Positions 1-10,515 of a stretch of 64,000 nt of DNA are shown here, in pieces; position 1 is the first letter of the stretch, and every line of letters begins with the position of its first letter. The translations under genes were made by a program, and so were the position numbers. The DNA lies in NCBI GenBank assembly GCA_034440615.1, contig JAOTOM010002331.1, forward strand, positions 1 to 64,000, in the 5' to 3' direction. Under the pieces are notes generated by a model that saw only the letters and a list, made by a program, of their open reading frames with translations, was not told where the DNA came from and did no database searches. The DNA is from Ashinkailepas kermadecensis (Eukaryota > Arthropoda > Thecostraca > Neolepadidae).

Positions 1-750
1 GTCTTGGGAAGAGTTGTACAGTTGAAGGTAAGGACTAGGAGATTCGTGTCACGTTTCTGGCCATCTTTGAAGGATGTGATGCGGCGTACGTGGGTCACCC
101 CTCCGGCCTGAGCTCCGCTTGAATATCTTCCTCAGACATGAAGCGGAGCTCCGGCGCGAAGACGGTGCCCTTGGTGGAATTGCGGTTGGAGTGGAGTGAA
201 ATGGTTACGAATTTACCACACAATGTGGTAGTACGGAGGAGGGCTTTGGTCTGGGCTCGGGTTTGGGTTTTGATGACGAGGGTTCCGTTCGCTGTGGTTT
301 CAATGTCAGGATTGGCTAAGGAGCAAATGGCGAGGAGCTGCTTGGTTGGCCAGAAAACGTTGACACGACGAAAGGAGACAGACTCCTCGACAGGCTTTAC
401 TACGATGTGTGATCCAGGACTGTCGAGATAGGGTTCAATAGGTTCAGGTTGGGATGAAGTGGTCTGGTTCGAGCGTGGGTCAGCGGCGTGGAGAGTGATG
501 GTCTGGTCTGGATTGCGAGGCGAGGTCGTGGTCTTGGGACGAGCAGGGGTCGGCGAGGCGCAAAGGGCTTCCATGACGTCATCGAGGGGAATAGTTCGGC
601 GCGGGTCATCAACATTTCCATCAATCGAGGGAGCATCAGGGGTCAGGTCTGTGTTCGTGCGATGGTCGTCGGGTGTGGTCAGAGGAGGAAAATCCGAGTC
701 TGAGTCCGTTGGCGAGCATGGGTCGGTGTCCTTTTTCGTCTTTTCCCCAT
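1..750 (-). pseudogene. LINE ORF1 (gag-like), partial, runs off the left edge
   Basis: This is the nucleic-acid-binding first ORF of an I/Jockey-type non-LTR retrotransposon, read on the minus strand. A clean frame runs from about 574 to 1: an S/T/P-rich N-terminus, then the conserved gag block with APELRFMSEEDIQAEL, then GVTHVRRITSFKDGQ and VLTFNCTTLP reaching base 1. The same frame stays open upstream of 574 (acidic, SDSDF) to a TAG near 765, but lacks an ATG. The only nearby ATG (748-750) lies in the neighbouring frame and would connect if one base were missing from the T5 tract at 732-736. I therefore infer a start at 750 with one frameshift. The block order matches the ORF1 at 50123-50665. 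The zinc knuckles would lie left of the window. Family placement is by eye. Confidence 0.7.
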
Positions 751-1565
751 CGCGGCGAAAAAACCCTACCTAATGCGATTTAAATATAGACGGAGGACAC
801 ACAGACAACGGACAACGAATATACGACGACGATTAAATCCGTGCGGGGTGACGGGTGTCACCCCTCGAAAAGAAAAGAAAAGAAAAGCGGAAGGAGCGAC
901 GGGTGTCACCCCTTGAAAATAAAAATTAAACTGCAATAAACAGCAGTCATTCAGGCCAAAACTGGCGCGACGGAGTAATCAGTAGGCTCTGACAATATGT
1001 CACCTGATAGCACTGAATACTCCGGCAATTCGTCCCAGGAAACGTCAAACCGACGAATGTCATCGTCTAATATTGATGTTTAATTTATTTCAGTTCAAAT
1101 CGCATTAAGCTAACTTTTATTTTCAAATGCTTCAGATTGTCTCATTAGCACCCCCACCACCACCACCACAAACATAACCTCATCATGGCACCGACCTGAT
1201 GTACATTAGAGCCCAACCCTTTCGACAACTCGTGACTGCCAAGAGTCCCAAACTACACGATAACAAATAGTGGAAGACTGCGAGTGGTAGCCATAGTTTC
1301 ACTAACCGTCGCCAGGTGGCAATAATACTTTTGCTGACTGCCGGTAGATGGCAACACTATCGTATTGCGACGCGCTAATTTATCGACATTATGCACCACA
1401 GAAGGAAGACATGCACGCAACCGAGCGAGAGCGCTTCATGGAAGAGGAAATGCATGTCCACAGCAGAGAGAGGACGCGTCTGCGGTAGAGGGAGGACTCG
1501 TGAACACCAGAGGAAGGATGAGTGTATCTACCGCTAGCACTCATCCGTGGAATGTGGACACCTTC
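751..1565. other. Probable LINE 5' flank, then unassigned sequence
   Basis: No gene seen. The first 170 bases hold two copies of GACGGGTGTCACCCC (848-862, 899-913) around a short AAAAG run (868-890). Because they sit upstream of the minus-strand LINE ORF1 they may be its 5' UTR. From about 930 to 1565 I see only short low-information ORFs. Confidence 0.35.
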
Positions 1566-1573
1566 ACTACAAG
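1566..1573. repeat. Left target-site duplication
   Basis: ACTACAAG directly left of the CAGTGGCG terminus. The identical 8-mer follows the right terminus at 8236-8243. Confidence 0.65.
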
Positions 1574-1831
1574 CAGTGGCGTCGCCACGAAATTCTTCCA
1601 GGGGGCAATATTGATATCGGGGGTCTCCTGCTCCCGAAAGGGGGCCTCCACTGTGTTAGGGCCTCCTATTGCTTTTTTAGGCTCTTAGTATGGTTCCAGA
1701 ATGGGGACCATAGCTTCATATTGATGTATTGTTTGTTCTTGGCATGGTGCATCATTTACGCAAAGCGCAATAGCAAGAATCTTTTTTTTCCGCTGAGAAC
1801 TGAGCCATACCAGGGTATAAATAAGCAAATG

Positions 1832-2466
1832 CACTGGCGGATCTAGCCCACCGGTTTAGGGTGGGGGCAACTTCCTGTTTTCGGCGTCAGCCCCCCCTCC
1901 CCCAGTGGCGTACTTAGGAATTGCATCAGAGGAGGGGTCGAAGGGATTTGGAGGGTGCCCATGCTCCCACTATTTTTGGTTAAAAGCATCGGATTTCTAC
2001 CATTATTTGTCAAATGGACCCATATTTTACAATAATAATTAATGACAACATAATTTCCTGTGTAGGGGCCCCAGTCTACCTCCACCGCTTCTAAGTTACG
2101 GGATTTGTGTTCTTGTTTACCAAAACGTTCATGTTCACGTTCAACGTCTTGTGCCACGTCAACGTTCGTGCACGTGTACACACTGGCAGATCCGATTTTT
2201 TCAACTCTTGCTGTAAGCAGAACTTGAGCAGCATAGAACCCTCGATGCGTGTCAGAATGTACTATGCTACCATATTGGCTTCCAAACAATTATAAAAATA
2301 CCTTTACAATTGGAGATACTTTCATCCAGACGATATTTTTTAACCTCGGCAAAGGTTACTGCATTTTCATTCAGTTTACTTCCGTTGGTTTCGGGGGCCA
2401 AAAAGACCCTTTTAAGCGCTTCGGGGAGCCATGGCCGGAATGGCCCCTCCCTTGATCCGCTAGTGA
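1832..2466. mobile_element. Nested repeat with hAT-MITE-like inverted ends
   Basis: The left end CACTGGCGGATCTAG and the reverse complement of the right end, CACTAGCGGATCAAG, match at 13 of 15 positions and resemble the termini of the 416-bp element at 26506. Only AATG is shared by the flanks (1828-1831, 2467-2470), so an 8-bp duplication is not preserved and the boundaries may be composite. There is no transposase ORF. A second terminus-like motif, CAGTGGCGTACTTAGG, lies inside near 1903. Confidence 0.4.
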
Positions 2467-3330
2467 ATGTAGCCTGTCTCTTCATCTTAGCAACCCCAAC
2501 ACCAACATACGAAACATGCTGCTCAACTGGGCTCAACTGGTCACTCGCACAAAACATCCTGTTCAAATTCCGCTTTCGAAATCTGGCTCACTGGGTCCGC
2601 TTGCCCGTTACTGGCTAAACAAACTTCATGAACCTATCTGACGAAGGAATAATGAAACTGCTGATTTCGCCATCTCTTGCTGTAAGCAGAACTTCAACAG
2701 CATAGAACCCTCGATGCGTCAGAATCTACTATGCTACCATATTGGACTTCAAAACAATCATCACAAAATACCTTTAAAATTGGAGATTATTTCACCCGGA
2801 AAGCTATTTTGTAACCTCAGCAAAGGTTACTGCATTTTAATTTAGTTTACTTTTATTGGTTTGGGGGGGCCAAAAGACAATATGCCCCCCCTTTGAAGCG
2901 CTTGGGGGGCCATGGCCGGAATGCCCCCCTGGATCCGCCAGTGCCAGTGACGTACCTATATTTGCGTCAAGGGGAGGGGGGCAAACGTATTTGGAGGGTC
3001 CACCTACTCAATAAAAAGTCTTCCGATTCCGACCACTATTTTGTCAAAGGGGACCTTTTTATATAAAATAATTAGTGACCAACTAAATTATCCTGTCGAG
3101 GGGCCTAAACTACCACTATCGTTTCTGATTCGTCGGATTTCAACCATGGCTCCCCCATCCTGTTCGAATGTATTCTTTTGGTATCCCTTAATAAGTCACC
3201 TCACACTGCTGAAATTACACCAATACAAATTACATTAAAATGTAAAATTTCCCAATTTCAGACATTCCAGTTCATAGCGCCCGGTCGCCGCGACGCCAAC
3301 GTTCGTGCACGTGCACAGCCATCTTGCGCA
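1903..3330 (+). repeat. Rearranged direct duplication
   Basis: Segment 2207-2466 recurs at 2677-2942 with clear similarity over its whole length, including GCATAGAACCCTCGATGCG and GCAAAGGTTACTGCATTTT. Segment 1903-2206 recurs at about 2943-3330, with shared GGATTTC, GGGGCC and ACGTTCGTGCACGTG landmarks. The order is A-B-spacer-B'-A', all in direct orientation, as expected for a decayed tandem duplication or two insertions of the same family. No coding function seen. Confidence 0.55.
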
Positions 3331-3589
3331 TTGGCCACACTTCGTGCGATGCTACGGTTTCTGCTAGGCCTGCTACACTTTGCTAATTGCTGCCACATGA
3401 GAGACTTGCGCCTTATCTGACGTGATGAAATGCTTTGTATGGGCGTTCGCTGCGAAAATTCGATTAATTAAATTCGATCATTAGTTCCCCACTTCTCATA
3501 TTTTATGATGAAGAAATGCGGATACCCGCTGAGCTTTGATGCACCTCATATCTTTGATTAAACATGCTTCCAGATTGGCTACCGAACCG

Positions 3590-5022
3590 AGGCCCTGCCT
3601 GAGTGTGCTTCTTTGGACCCGTTTCGTATTTCTTCGCCTACGGATGTGTCTTAGGGCTCCAATCCATTTTTGTTAGAGGCCCAATGCATTTTCGAAACCC
3701 CCTGCTCGTTTTAGGGTTTTGTTGCTTCTTTGTGCACGGATGATTTTTCTTAGTTGTCGGGGCGCTTTCAATGATCTCAATGTATTTATTTAGTGCCCAG
3801 TATTTTTGTTCGTTCTGGGACCATGTTGCTTATTGCGACCCCAGCCTCTTTTCAGGCCCTTGTGCGGTCGCATGGCCCCTGTGTGCCTTGAGAGCTTCCG
3901 GTGTTTTTTGTGTTTTTTTTAGAGTTCACGCTATATTTATTTATGGCTGCAACGCATGTTTTAGGGCCCTGTCGCTTTTTGCCAGACTGCGCTTTGAAGA
4001 GACAGTTACATTTTCGGTCCCCGTTGTGCTCTTAGGGTCCCGCTGTGTTTATTTGGGCCTTCTGACGCACATTTGTGGGGGCCCAGTACGATTTTGGGTC
4101 TTCGGTGCGATATTTCTGGGTCTTAGCGCAACTTATCGCCCCCAGGCGCGTGGTTCCGGGGACCCAACGCCAGTTTTCCGGGGTCAACGCGATTTTTGTG
4201 GACCTCTTCTGAATTTTCTTTAAATTCCGAATCTCGGCCTCATTTTTCGAGTCCCTGGCGCCATGTTTTTCCATCTCACCTCGATTTTCTTCGAGCTCCG
4301 GTATGTTTTTCGATGCCGTACGCGATTTTTCAAGGCATCTGATGATATGTTCGGTGCTCCGGAACAATTTTCCTGACCCGGACTTATTTTGGAATCCCTC
4401 CTTATTTTCGAGGGCTCCGGCTTTCTTTTTCGGATACCAATGCGACTTTGGGGGTCACACGGTGCTTATGTGGAGCCCTAGACGCCAATTGTTGGCAGCC
4501 CCGACGTGAATTTTTGATGCCCAGACCAAATTTGTGGTACTACCGATGGGAATTATGGGTCCGAGCGCGATATTTGGTGGGACCGGTTCGAGTTTGCGGG
4601 GCGCGTTGTACTTAGCTGTGGCCCCAACGCGATCTTGGCGGTTCCTGTTGCAGATATTCAGGCCTCGGAGCGAGTTTTCTGGGGCCCGCCACATTGACTT
4701 GGAGCCCCTACGCGAATTCTGGTGGACGGACGCGAATTTGTGTGGCCCCAGCGCGACTTTTGGGGGCCTGGGCTCGATTCTTGGGAGCATATCCCTCTTA
4801 GGAGGGAGAGGGAATTTGCCCCTTTGATATGCCACTGCGGCCACCGAAGGAGTTTTTTGTTCAGCCGATGGCACCTTTCGGAGTATAAATGCCCTCCGGG
4901 TAATTTTTGCCGGAACTGTTCTTAATTTTCCGGTGCTGGGGTCCATTCGATCGAGTCTCGGTGTGAACGTTTGGACATCGAGTTCTATTTTATTAAAGGT
5001 CTTGATGTGATATATTTGATGT
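3590..5022 (+). repeat. Decayed 20-23-bp tandem repeat (left edge of the array)
   Basis: The sequence cycles roughly every 21 bases through GGGNCCCAACGCGATTTTTG-like units. Clear examples are GACCCAACGCCAGTTTTCC at 4161 and GGGTCAACGCGATTTTTGT at 4181. Divergence between neighbouring units is high. It adjoins the homogeneous 21-bp array and probably is its older shoulder. The small ORFs here (for example 3771-4223) are products of this low-complexity sequence. Confidence 0.5.
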
Positions 5023-7163
5023 GATAGCCTCCTTGACAATCCTGTAGACCTCCTTTGCAATCCAGGGGGCCTCCTTGATAATCCTGTGGGCCTCCTTTGC
5101 AATCCTGGAGGCCTCCTTGACAATCATGTGGGCCTCCTTTGCAATCCTGGGGGCCTCCTTTGTAATCCTGTGGGCCTCCTTTGCAATCCTGGGGGCCTCC
5201 TTTGCAGTCATGGGGGTCTCCTTTGTAATCACGGGAGCCTCCTTTGCAATCCTGGGAGCTTCCTTTGCACTCCTGGAGGCCTCCTTTGCGATCCTGGGGG
5301 TCTCCTTTGCAATCCTGGGACCTCCTTTGCAATCCTGTGGGCCTCCTTTGCAATCCTGGAGGGCCTCCTTGATAATCCTGTGGGCCTCCTTTGCAATCCT
5401 GGCGCCTCCTTTGTAATCCTGTGGGCCTCCTTTGCAATCCTGGGGGCCTCCTTGACAATCCTGTGGGCCTCCTTTGCAATCCTGGGGGCCTCCTTTGTAA
5501 TCCTGTGGGCATTTGCAATCCTGGGTGCCTCCTTTGCAATCATGGGGCCTCCTTTGTAATCACGGGAGCCTCCTTTGCAATCCTGGTGGCCTCCTTTGCA
5601 ATCCTGGAGGCCTCCTTTGCGATCCTGGGGGCCTCCTTTGCAATCATGAGGGCCTCCTTTGCAATACTGGAGTCCTTTGCAATCCTTGGGGCCTCCTTTG
5701 CAATCCTGGGGGCGTCCTTTGCAATCATGAGTGCCTACTTTGCAATCATGAGGGCCTCCTTTGTAATCATGCAGTCTCTTGCAATCCTTGGGGCCTCCCT
5801 TGCAATCCTGGGGGCCTCCTTTGCAATCATGGGGGCCTCTTTGCAATCCTGGTGGCCTCCTTTGCAATCCTGGGGGCCCCCTTTGCAATCCTGGGGGCCT
5901 CCTTTGCAATCATGGGGGCCTCCATTGCAATCATGGGGGCCTCCTTTGCAATCACAGGGGGCCTCCTTGATAATCCTGTGAGCCTCCTTTGCAATCCTGG
6001 AGGCCTCCTTGACAATCATGTGGGCCTCCTTTGCAATCCTGGGGGCCTCCTTTGTAATCCTGTGGGCCTCCTTTGCAATCCTGGGGGCCTCCTTTGCAGT
6101 CATGGGGGTCTCCTTTGTAATCACGGGAGCCTCCTTTGCAATCCTGGGAGCTTCCTTTGCACTCCTGGAGGCCTCCTTTGCGATCCTGGGGGTCTCCTTT
6201 GCAATCCTGGGGCCTCCTTTGCAATCCTGTGGGCCTCCTTTGCAATCCTGGGGGCCTCCTTGATAATCCTGTGGGCCTCCTTTGCAATCCTGGAGGCCTC
6301 CTTGACAATCCTGTGGGCCTCCTTTGTAATCCTGTGGGCATTTGCAATCCTGGGGGCCTCCTTTGCAATCATGGGGCCTCCTTTGTAATCACGGGAGCCT
6401 GCTTTGCAATTCTGGTGGCCTCCTTTGCAATCCTGGAGGCCTCCTTTGCGATCCTGGGGGCCTCCTTTGCAATCATGAGGTCCTCCTTTGCAATACTGGA
6501 GTCCTTTGCAATCCTTGGGGCCTCCTTTGCAATCCTGGGGGCCTCCTTTGCAATCATGAGGGCCTCCTTTGCAATCATGAGGGCCTCCTTTGTAATCATG
6601 CAGTCTCTTGCAATCCTTGGGGCCTCCCTTGCAATCCTGGGGGCCTCCTTTGCAATCCTGGGGGCCTCCTTTGCAATTATGGGGGCCTCTTTGCAATCCT
6701 GGTGGCCTCCTTTGCAATCCTGGGGGCCTCCTTTGCAATCCTGGTGGCCTCCTTTGCAATCCTGTGGGCCTCCTTTACAATCCTGGGGGCCTCCTTTGCA
6801 ATCCTGGGGGGCCTCCTTCGCTAGCCTGGAGGCATCCTTCGCAATCCTGGGGGGTCTCCTTTGGAATCCTGGGGCCTCCTTTGCAATCATGGGGGCCTCC
6901 TTTGCAATCCTGGAGTCCTTTGTATTCCTGGGGGCCTCCTTTGCAATCCTGGGGGCATCCTTTGTAATCCTGTGGGCCTTTGCAATCTTGGGGGCCTCCT
7001 TTGTAATCCTGGGGCCTCCTTCGCAAGCCTGGGGCCTCTTTGCAATCCTGGGGGCCTCCTTTGCCTCCTTTGCAATCCTGGGGGCCTCCTTTGCAATCCT
7101 GGGTGCCTCCTTCGCTAGCCTGGAGGTATCCTTCGCTAGCCTGGAGGCATCCTTCGCTAGCCA
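5023..7163 (+). repeat. 21-bp minisatellite, homogeneous core
   Basis: About 100 tandem copies with the core GGGCCTCCTTTGCAATCC followed by TGG. Because 21 is a multiple of three and the consensus has no stop in any of six frames, long ORFs appear in all frames as 7-residue repeats (QRRPPGL, RIAKEAP, DCKGGPQ; GLLCNPG, ASFAILG, PPLQSWG). This is a property of the unit, not evidence for protein. A higher-order repeat is visible: the run from 5111 recurs at 6003 (offset 892), and the run from 5561 recurs at 6390 (offset 829). The 63-bp difference is exactly three units. Confidence 0.9.
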
Positions 7164-7653
7164 TTTCTTCGTCTATGGATTCAAGTGGAAGGATGTGTTT
7201 TTCTACGTCTCATTTGCTAGTCGATTTAGCGCGTTTTGGAAGTAGAAAGTAAATTTGCAAGATTTGAGCCGTATGCGTGAAGAAAGTGGAAACATGTACA
7301 TGTGAATTTGAATTGGCGATCTAGATCGGTGTGGAAGAAACAGCCAGTTAAATTTAAGCCATCTTAGCTTTGTCCTGCAAATGGCTGACATTTTCGGGCA
7401 CGCAATCGCTAGTTCAGTTACGTTGATTTTTCCCCGCCACGGAACGTGACGTTTGTGGTGAAGAACCTTCGCTGATGCAAGGCCAAAACAAGAGAACACG
7501 CGCTTAATTTTCCTCACGAAAAGAATGTCGAGCTCACAAGGTCATCATTTCTCCATTGGATTGTATTTATTTGTTTAATTGTCCCCCTATTCCTACATCC
7601 TCCTACCTGCTGTTTGTTGAGCGAGGCGACGATACTGGCTGACTCGCCCTGAC
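7164..7653. other. Unique spacer splitting the 21-bp array
   Basis: About 490 bp unrelated to the 21-bp unit lie between the two array blocks. A 104-residue minus-strand ORF (7203-7517) crosses it, but I recognise no domain. It may be ancestral element sequence or a later insertion; no clear flanking duplication seen. Confidence 0.5.
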
Positions 7654-8170
7654 CCTTGCAATCCTGGGGGCCTCCTTTGTAATCCTGGAGGCCTCCTTTG
7701 CAATCCTGGAGGCCTCCTTTCCAATCCTGGGGGCCTCTTTCGCAATCCTGGGGGCTTCTTTTGCAATCCTGGGGGCCTCCTTTGCAATCTTGGGGGCCTC
7801 CTTTGCAATCATGGGGACCTCCTTTGTAATCACGGGGGCCTCCTTTGCAATCCTGGGGCCTCATTTGCAATCCTGGAGGCCTCCTTTGCAATTCTGTGGG
7901 TCTCCTTTACAATCCTGGGGACCTCCTTTGTAATCACGGGGGCCTCCTTTTCAATCCTGGGGGCCCTTTTGCATTCCTGGTGGTCTCCGCGCCAATTATT
8001 GGCACTCTCTTGATTTCTGGGGCCTGCTATCTTCCCCTAGGTGACTCCTTCTTCGAATTAGGGGCCTCCTCTCACGTCTTGGAGGCCTCCTCTCATGTCT
8101 CGTCGGCCTCCTTGCTCACTTTTTTCCTGTGCATTTCCGGATAGGGGCCTCCTCAAATTTCAGGGGGCGG
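7654..8170 (+). repeat. 21-bp minisatellite, second block with decaying right edge
   Basis: Good copies of the GGGCCTCCTTTGCAATCC unit run to about 7980. After that the units become irregular (GGCCTCCTCTCACGTCTTGGA and similar) until about 8170, where the G/C-rich transposon terminus starts. The decay mirrors that on the left side. Confidence 0.85.
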
Positions 8171-8235
8171 CGCCCCCCAGTCTCACGACAGGGGGGGCGA
8201 CTGCCCCCTCCCTGCCCCCGGTGGCGACGCCCTTG

Positions 8236-8243
8236 ACTACAAG
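8236..8243. repeat. Right target-site duplication
   Basis: ACTACAAG directly right of the terminus ending GCGACGCCCTTG; an exact copy of 1566-1573. Confidence 0.65.
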
Positions 8244-8370
8244 TACACGTATAGTGAAGATCGCACTACACACAACCAATGGATGTTGTCACTACTGAAG
8301 ATGGAGGCGACGCCTCCCTATTCAGATGGATCCTGATCCACGATTGTAATTACTTCTGCATTAGAACCTG

Positions 8371-8382
8371 AGTATAAAAGGA
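8371..8382 (+). promoter_or_regulatory. Candidate TATA box upstream of the 50-bp array
   Basis: GAGTATAAAAGGAC contains a strong TATAAAAG match about 125 bp before the first 50-bp unit. No other promoter element was identified and chance occurrence is possible. Confidence 0.25.
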
Positions 8383-8499
8383 CTTCCTCGACAGAATGAG
8401 ATTCTGCACCCACGCGACGCACATCCGCAACAACGAAATACAACGTTCGTACTGTCAGACGAACACCAGCACCTTCACGGCAAGCTAATATCACGGCTA

Positions 8500-9005
8500 G
8501 TAGCATCTCCACGGATACGACACCTCGGCGATAAGCCACACGGTGACGGTGAACACCTGCACGGATACGACACCTCGGCGACAAACCACACGGTGACGGT
8601 GAACACCTGCACGGATACGACACCTCGGCGACAAACCACACGTTGACGATGAACACGTCCACGGATACGACACCTCGGCGACAAACCACACGGTGACGGT
8701 GAACACCAGCACGGATACGACACCTCGGCGACAAACCACACGTTGACGATGAACACGTCCACGGATACGACACCTCGGCGACAAACCACACGTTGACGAT
8801 GAACACCTGCACGGATACGACACCTCGGCGACAAACCACACGTTGACGGTGAACACCTGCACGGATACGACACCTCGGCGACAAACCACACGTTGACGAT
8901 GAACACCTGCACGGATACGACACCTCGGCAACAAACCACACGTTGACGGTGAACACGTTCACGGATGCGACACCTCGGCGACAAACCACACGTTCAGGGT
9001 AAACA
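8500..9005. repeat. 50-bp minisatellite, about 10 copies
   Basis: Units start CACGGATACGACACCTCGGC and continue with GACAAACCACACG(G/T)TGACG; CACCTCGGCG recurs every 50 bases (8521, 8571 and on). Two unit variants alternate irregularly (GGTGACGGT against GTTGACGAT). Minus-strand ORFs of 145-261 residues across it read a 50-residue repeat (three units) and probably are not genes. Confidence 0.9.
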
Positions 9006-9103
9006 CCGCCTTCACGATCGACACCTCCAAGCAGGACTGAGGATATGGGGTGGCAAAAGGCTAGCCGACCCCCTGTCAAGATGATTAAGGTTACTGCCAT
9101 CAT

Positions 9104-10100
9104 TTCACCCCTTACCCAGCTCTGGAACTCTTGTTTGTTTATTATGTAGTGCTACCATTATGTGCACACCCAGATAAACTTACTCTATGTGGTAGGGAAG
9201 TGATAGGCTGGCATGCAGCCATCCGGCAAACCTTCTTTAGATGTTAATACGTGAACAAAACGTGATCAGGATGGGATGTACACGATCAGTTTTTGGAACA
9301 GTACCTATATTTATTTGAGCCAATGCTTTGCTGCTGTGTTTTTGTGCTGACCTTTATACTTGAAGGGCTTAGGTGGCAGCAGGGGCACAACCAGAACTTC
9401 ACGACGGACCAACAATTATTGTTGGGGGTGCCCATGCTCAGGGGACCTCTTCAGCTCCAAGGGGCCCCTCCAGAGTCAGGTGGTCCTCCAACCGTGTCGT
9501 GCACCAGTCGTTGCTTTAAAACATAGGAAGGACATCATGTCTGTTTGTCAGTTTCCCATACACTGGACGTACATTACTATCACCATCACTCTAAATAATG
9601 GCATCAATGTTTCACCTCAGCAATGTCAGTAAAATGTGCCCAAGTCACACCTTCACAGGAACGGTTTCTTATTGTAGCATACCTATTTCTAAATGTGTGG
9701 AGCTACTTCATGCCTACGCTCAAGGCGTTTTCTTTATAATACTAAATGTACCACGGCATACATTCTCGTGCATGTACATAAATATGCACCACACTTTCAT
9801 TTGAATTCCACCGAATTACACAATTAAACACGCACCGCATGTAGCTGCCAATACAAACGAGGTGAGTCGAATTAATTTCCGAAGATGTAAACCATTGCAT
9901 TACCAACACTTTAACGTTTTTATTCGATTAGAAGAAGATTTGCATCCAGAAGTCTGAGGTAATAGGTGGACTTGTATATGAATGTCCCTAGCTAATACGC
10001 AATGACTGATCAATTAAGACTTGCAAGAAGGAAATCTCTTAGTATCACAGGGCGGGCATGAACTTACCCAGCCCTCTGAGCTTTTTCTAAGAGAAGTCCT
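9104..10100. other. Unassigned sequence
   Basis: No convincing gene or repeat. A short stretch near 9375-9480 (GGCAGCAGGGGCACAACCAG and a G/C-rich continuation) resembles terminal regions of non-autonomous DNA transposons, but no partner end was found. Confidence 0.3.
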
Positions 10101-10112
10101 GAACGGATCAGC

Positions 10113-10515
10113 ATGTTGTTCCGATATGTGGTCTGCGGTCCTACAACTGATGATCACACATGGTACACAAGAATGCAGTTCCGATCTTCCAGCGTGTGCG
10201 GATCAGGATGTTGATGTTGATGTTGATCAGGATGTTGATCAGGATGCGGATCAGGGTGTTGCTCCGATATGTGGTCTGCGGTCCTACAACTGATGATCAC
10301 ACATGGTACACAAGAATCCAGTTCCGATCTTCCAGCGTGTGCGGATCAGGATGTTGATGTTGATGTTGATCAGGATGTTGATCAGGATGCGGATCAGGGT
10401 GTTGCTCCGATATGTGGCCTGCGGTCCTACAACTGATGATCACACATAATCAGGTACTGATGATCACATCATATGATCAGGTACACAAGAATGCAGTTCC
10501 GATCTTCCAGCGTTC
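10113..10515 (+). repeat. 143-bp tandem repeat, just under three copies
   Basis: CCGATATGTGG begins at 10121, 10264 and 10407, giving a 143-bp period. Each unit ends in smaller GTTGATGTTGATCAGGATG repeats. The third copy is disrupted and ends near 10515. Short ORFs reading DVDVDVDQDVDQDAD come from the inner repeat. Confidence 0.85.

Larger units (their letters stand above)
1574..8235. mobile_element. Large non-autonomous hAT-like element carrying a 21-bp minisatellite
   Basis: The left end reads CAGTGGCGTCGCCACG and the reverse complement of the right end reads CAAGGGCGTCGCCACC, matching at 13 of 16 positions. Both ends are directly flanked by the same 8-mer, ACTACAAG (1566-1573 and 8236-8243). 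An 8-bp target-site duplication and termini starting CAG are typical of hAT DNA transposons. No ORF inside resembles a transposase, so if mobile it would depend on an enzyme encoded elsewhere. Contents in order: about 250 bp of left end, a second TIR-bearing repeat (1832-2466), a partly duplicated segment (to about 3330), about 1.4 kb of decayed 21-bp periodic DNA, the homogeneous 21-bp array (5023-7163), a unique 490-bp spacer, a shorter array block, and a G/C-rich right end. Seen: ends, duplication, array. Inferred: that all 6.66 kb moved as one unit. Confidence 0.6.

Noticed and set aside
5023..7245. Long ORFs (up to 369 codons) across the 21-bp array on both strands
   Set aside because: The unit length is a multiple of three and its consensus has no stop in any frame, so every frame is open; no non-repetitive domain is present.
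8500..9005. Possible CRISPR array (regular repeats)
   Set aside because: Units are contiguous 50-bp copies without unique spacers, no cas-like genes are present, and the context is eukaryotic.
8318..9103. 261-codon minus-strand ORF
   Set aside because: Mostly a 50-residue echo of three 50-bp repeat units; the flanks have no recognisable domain.
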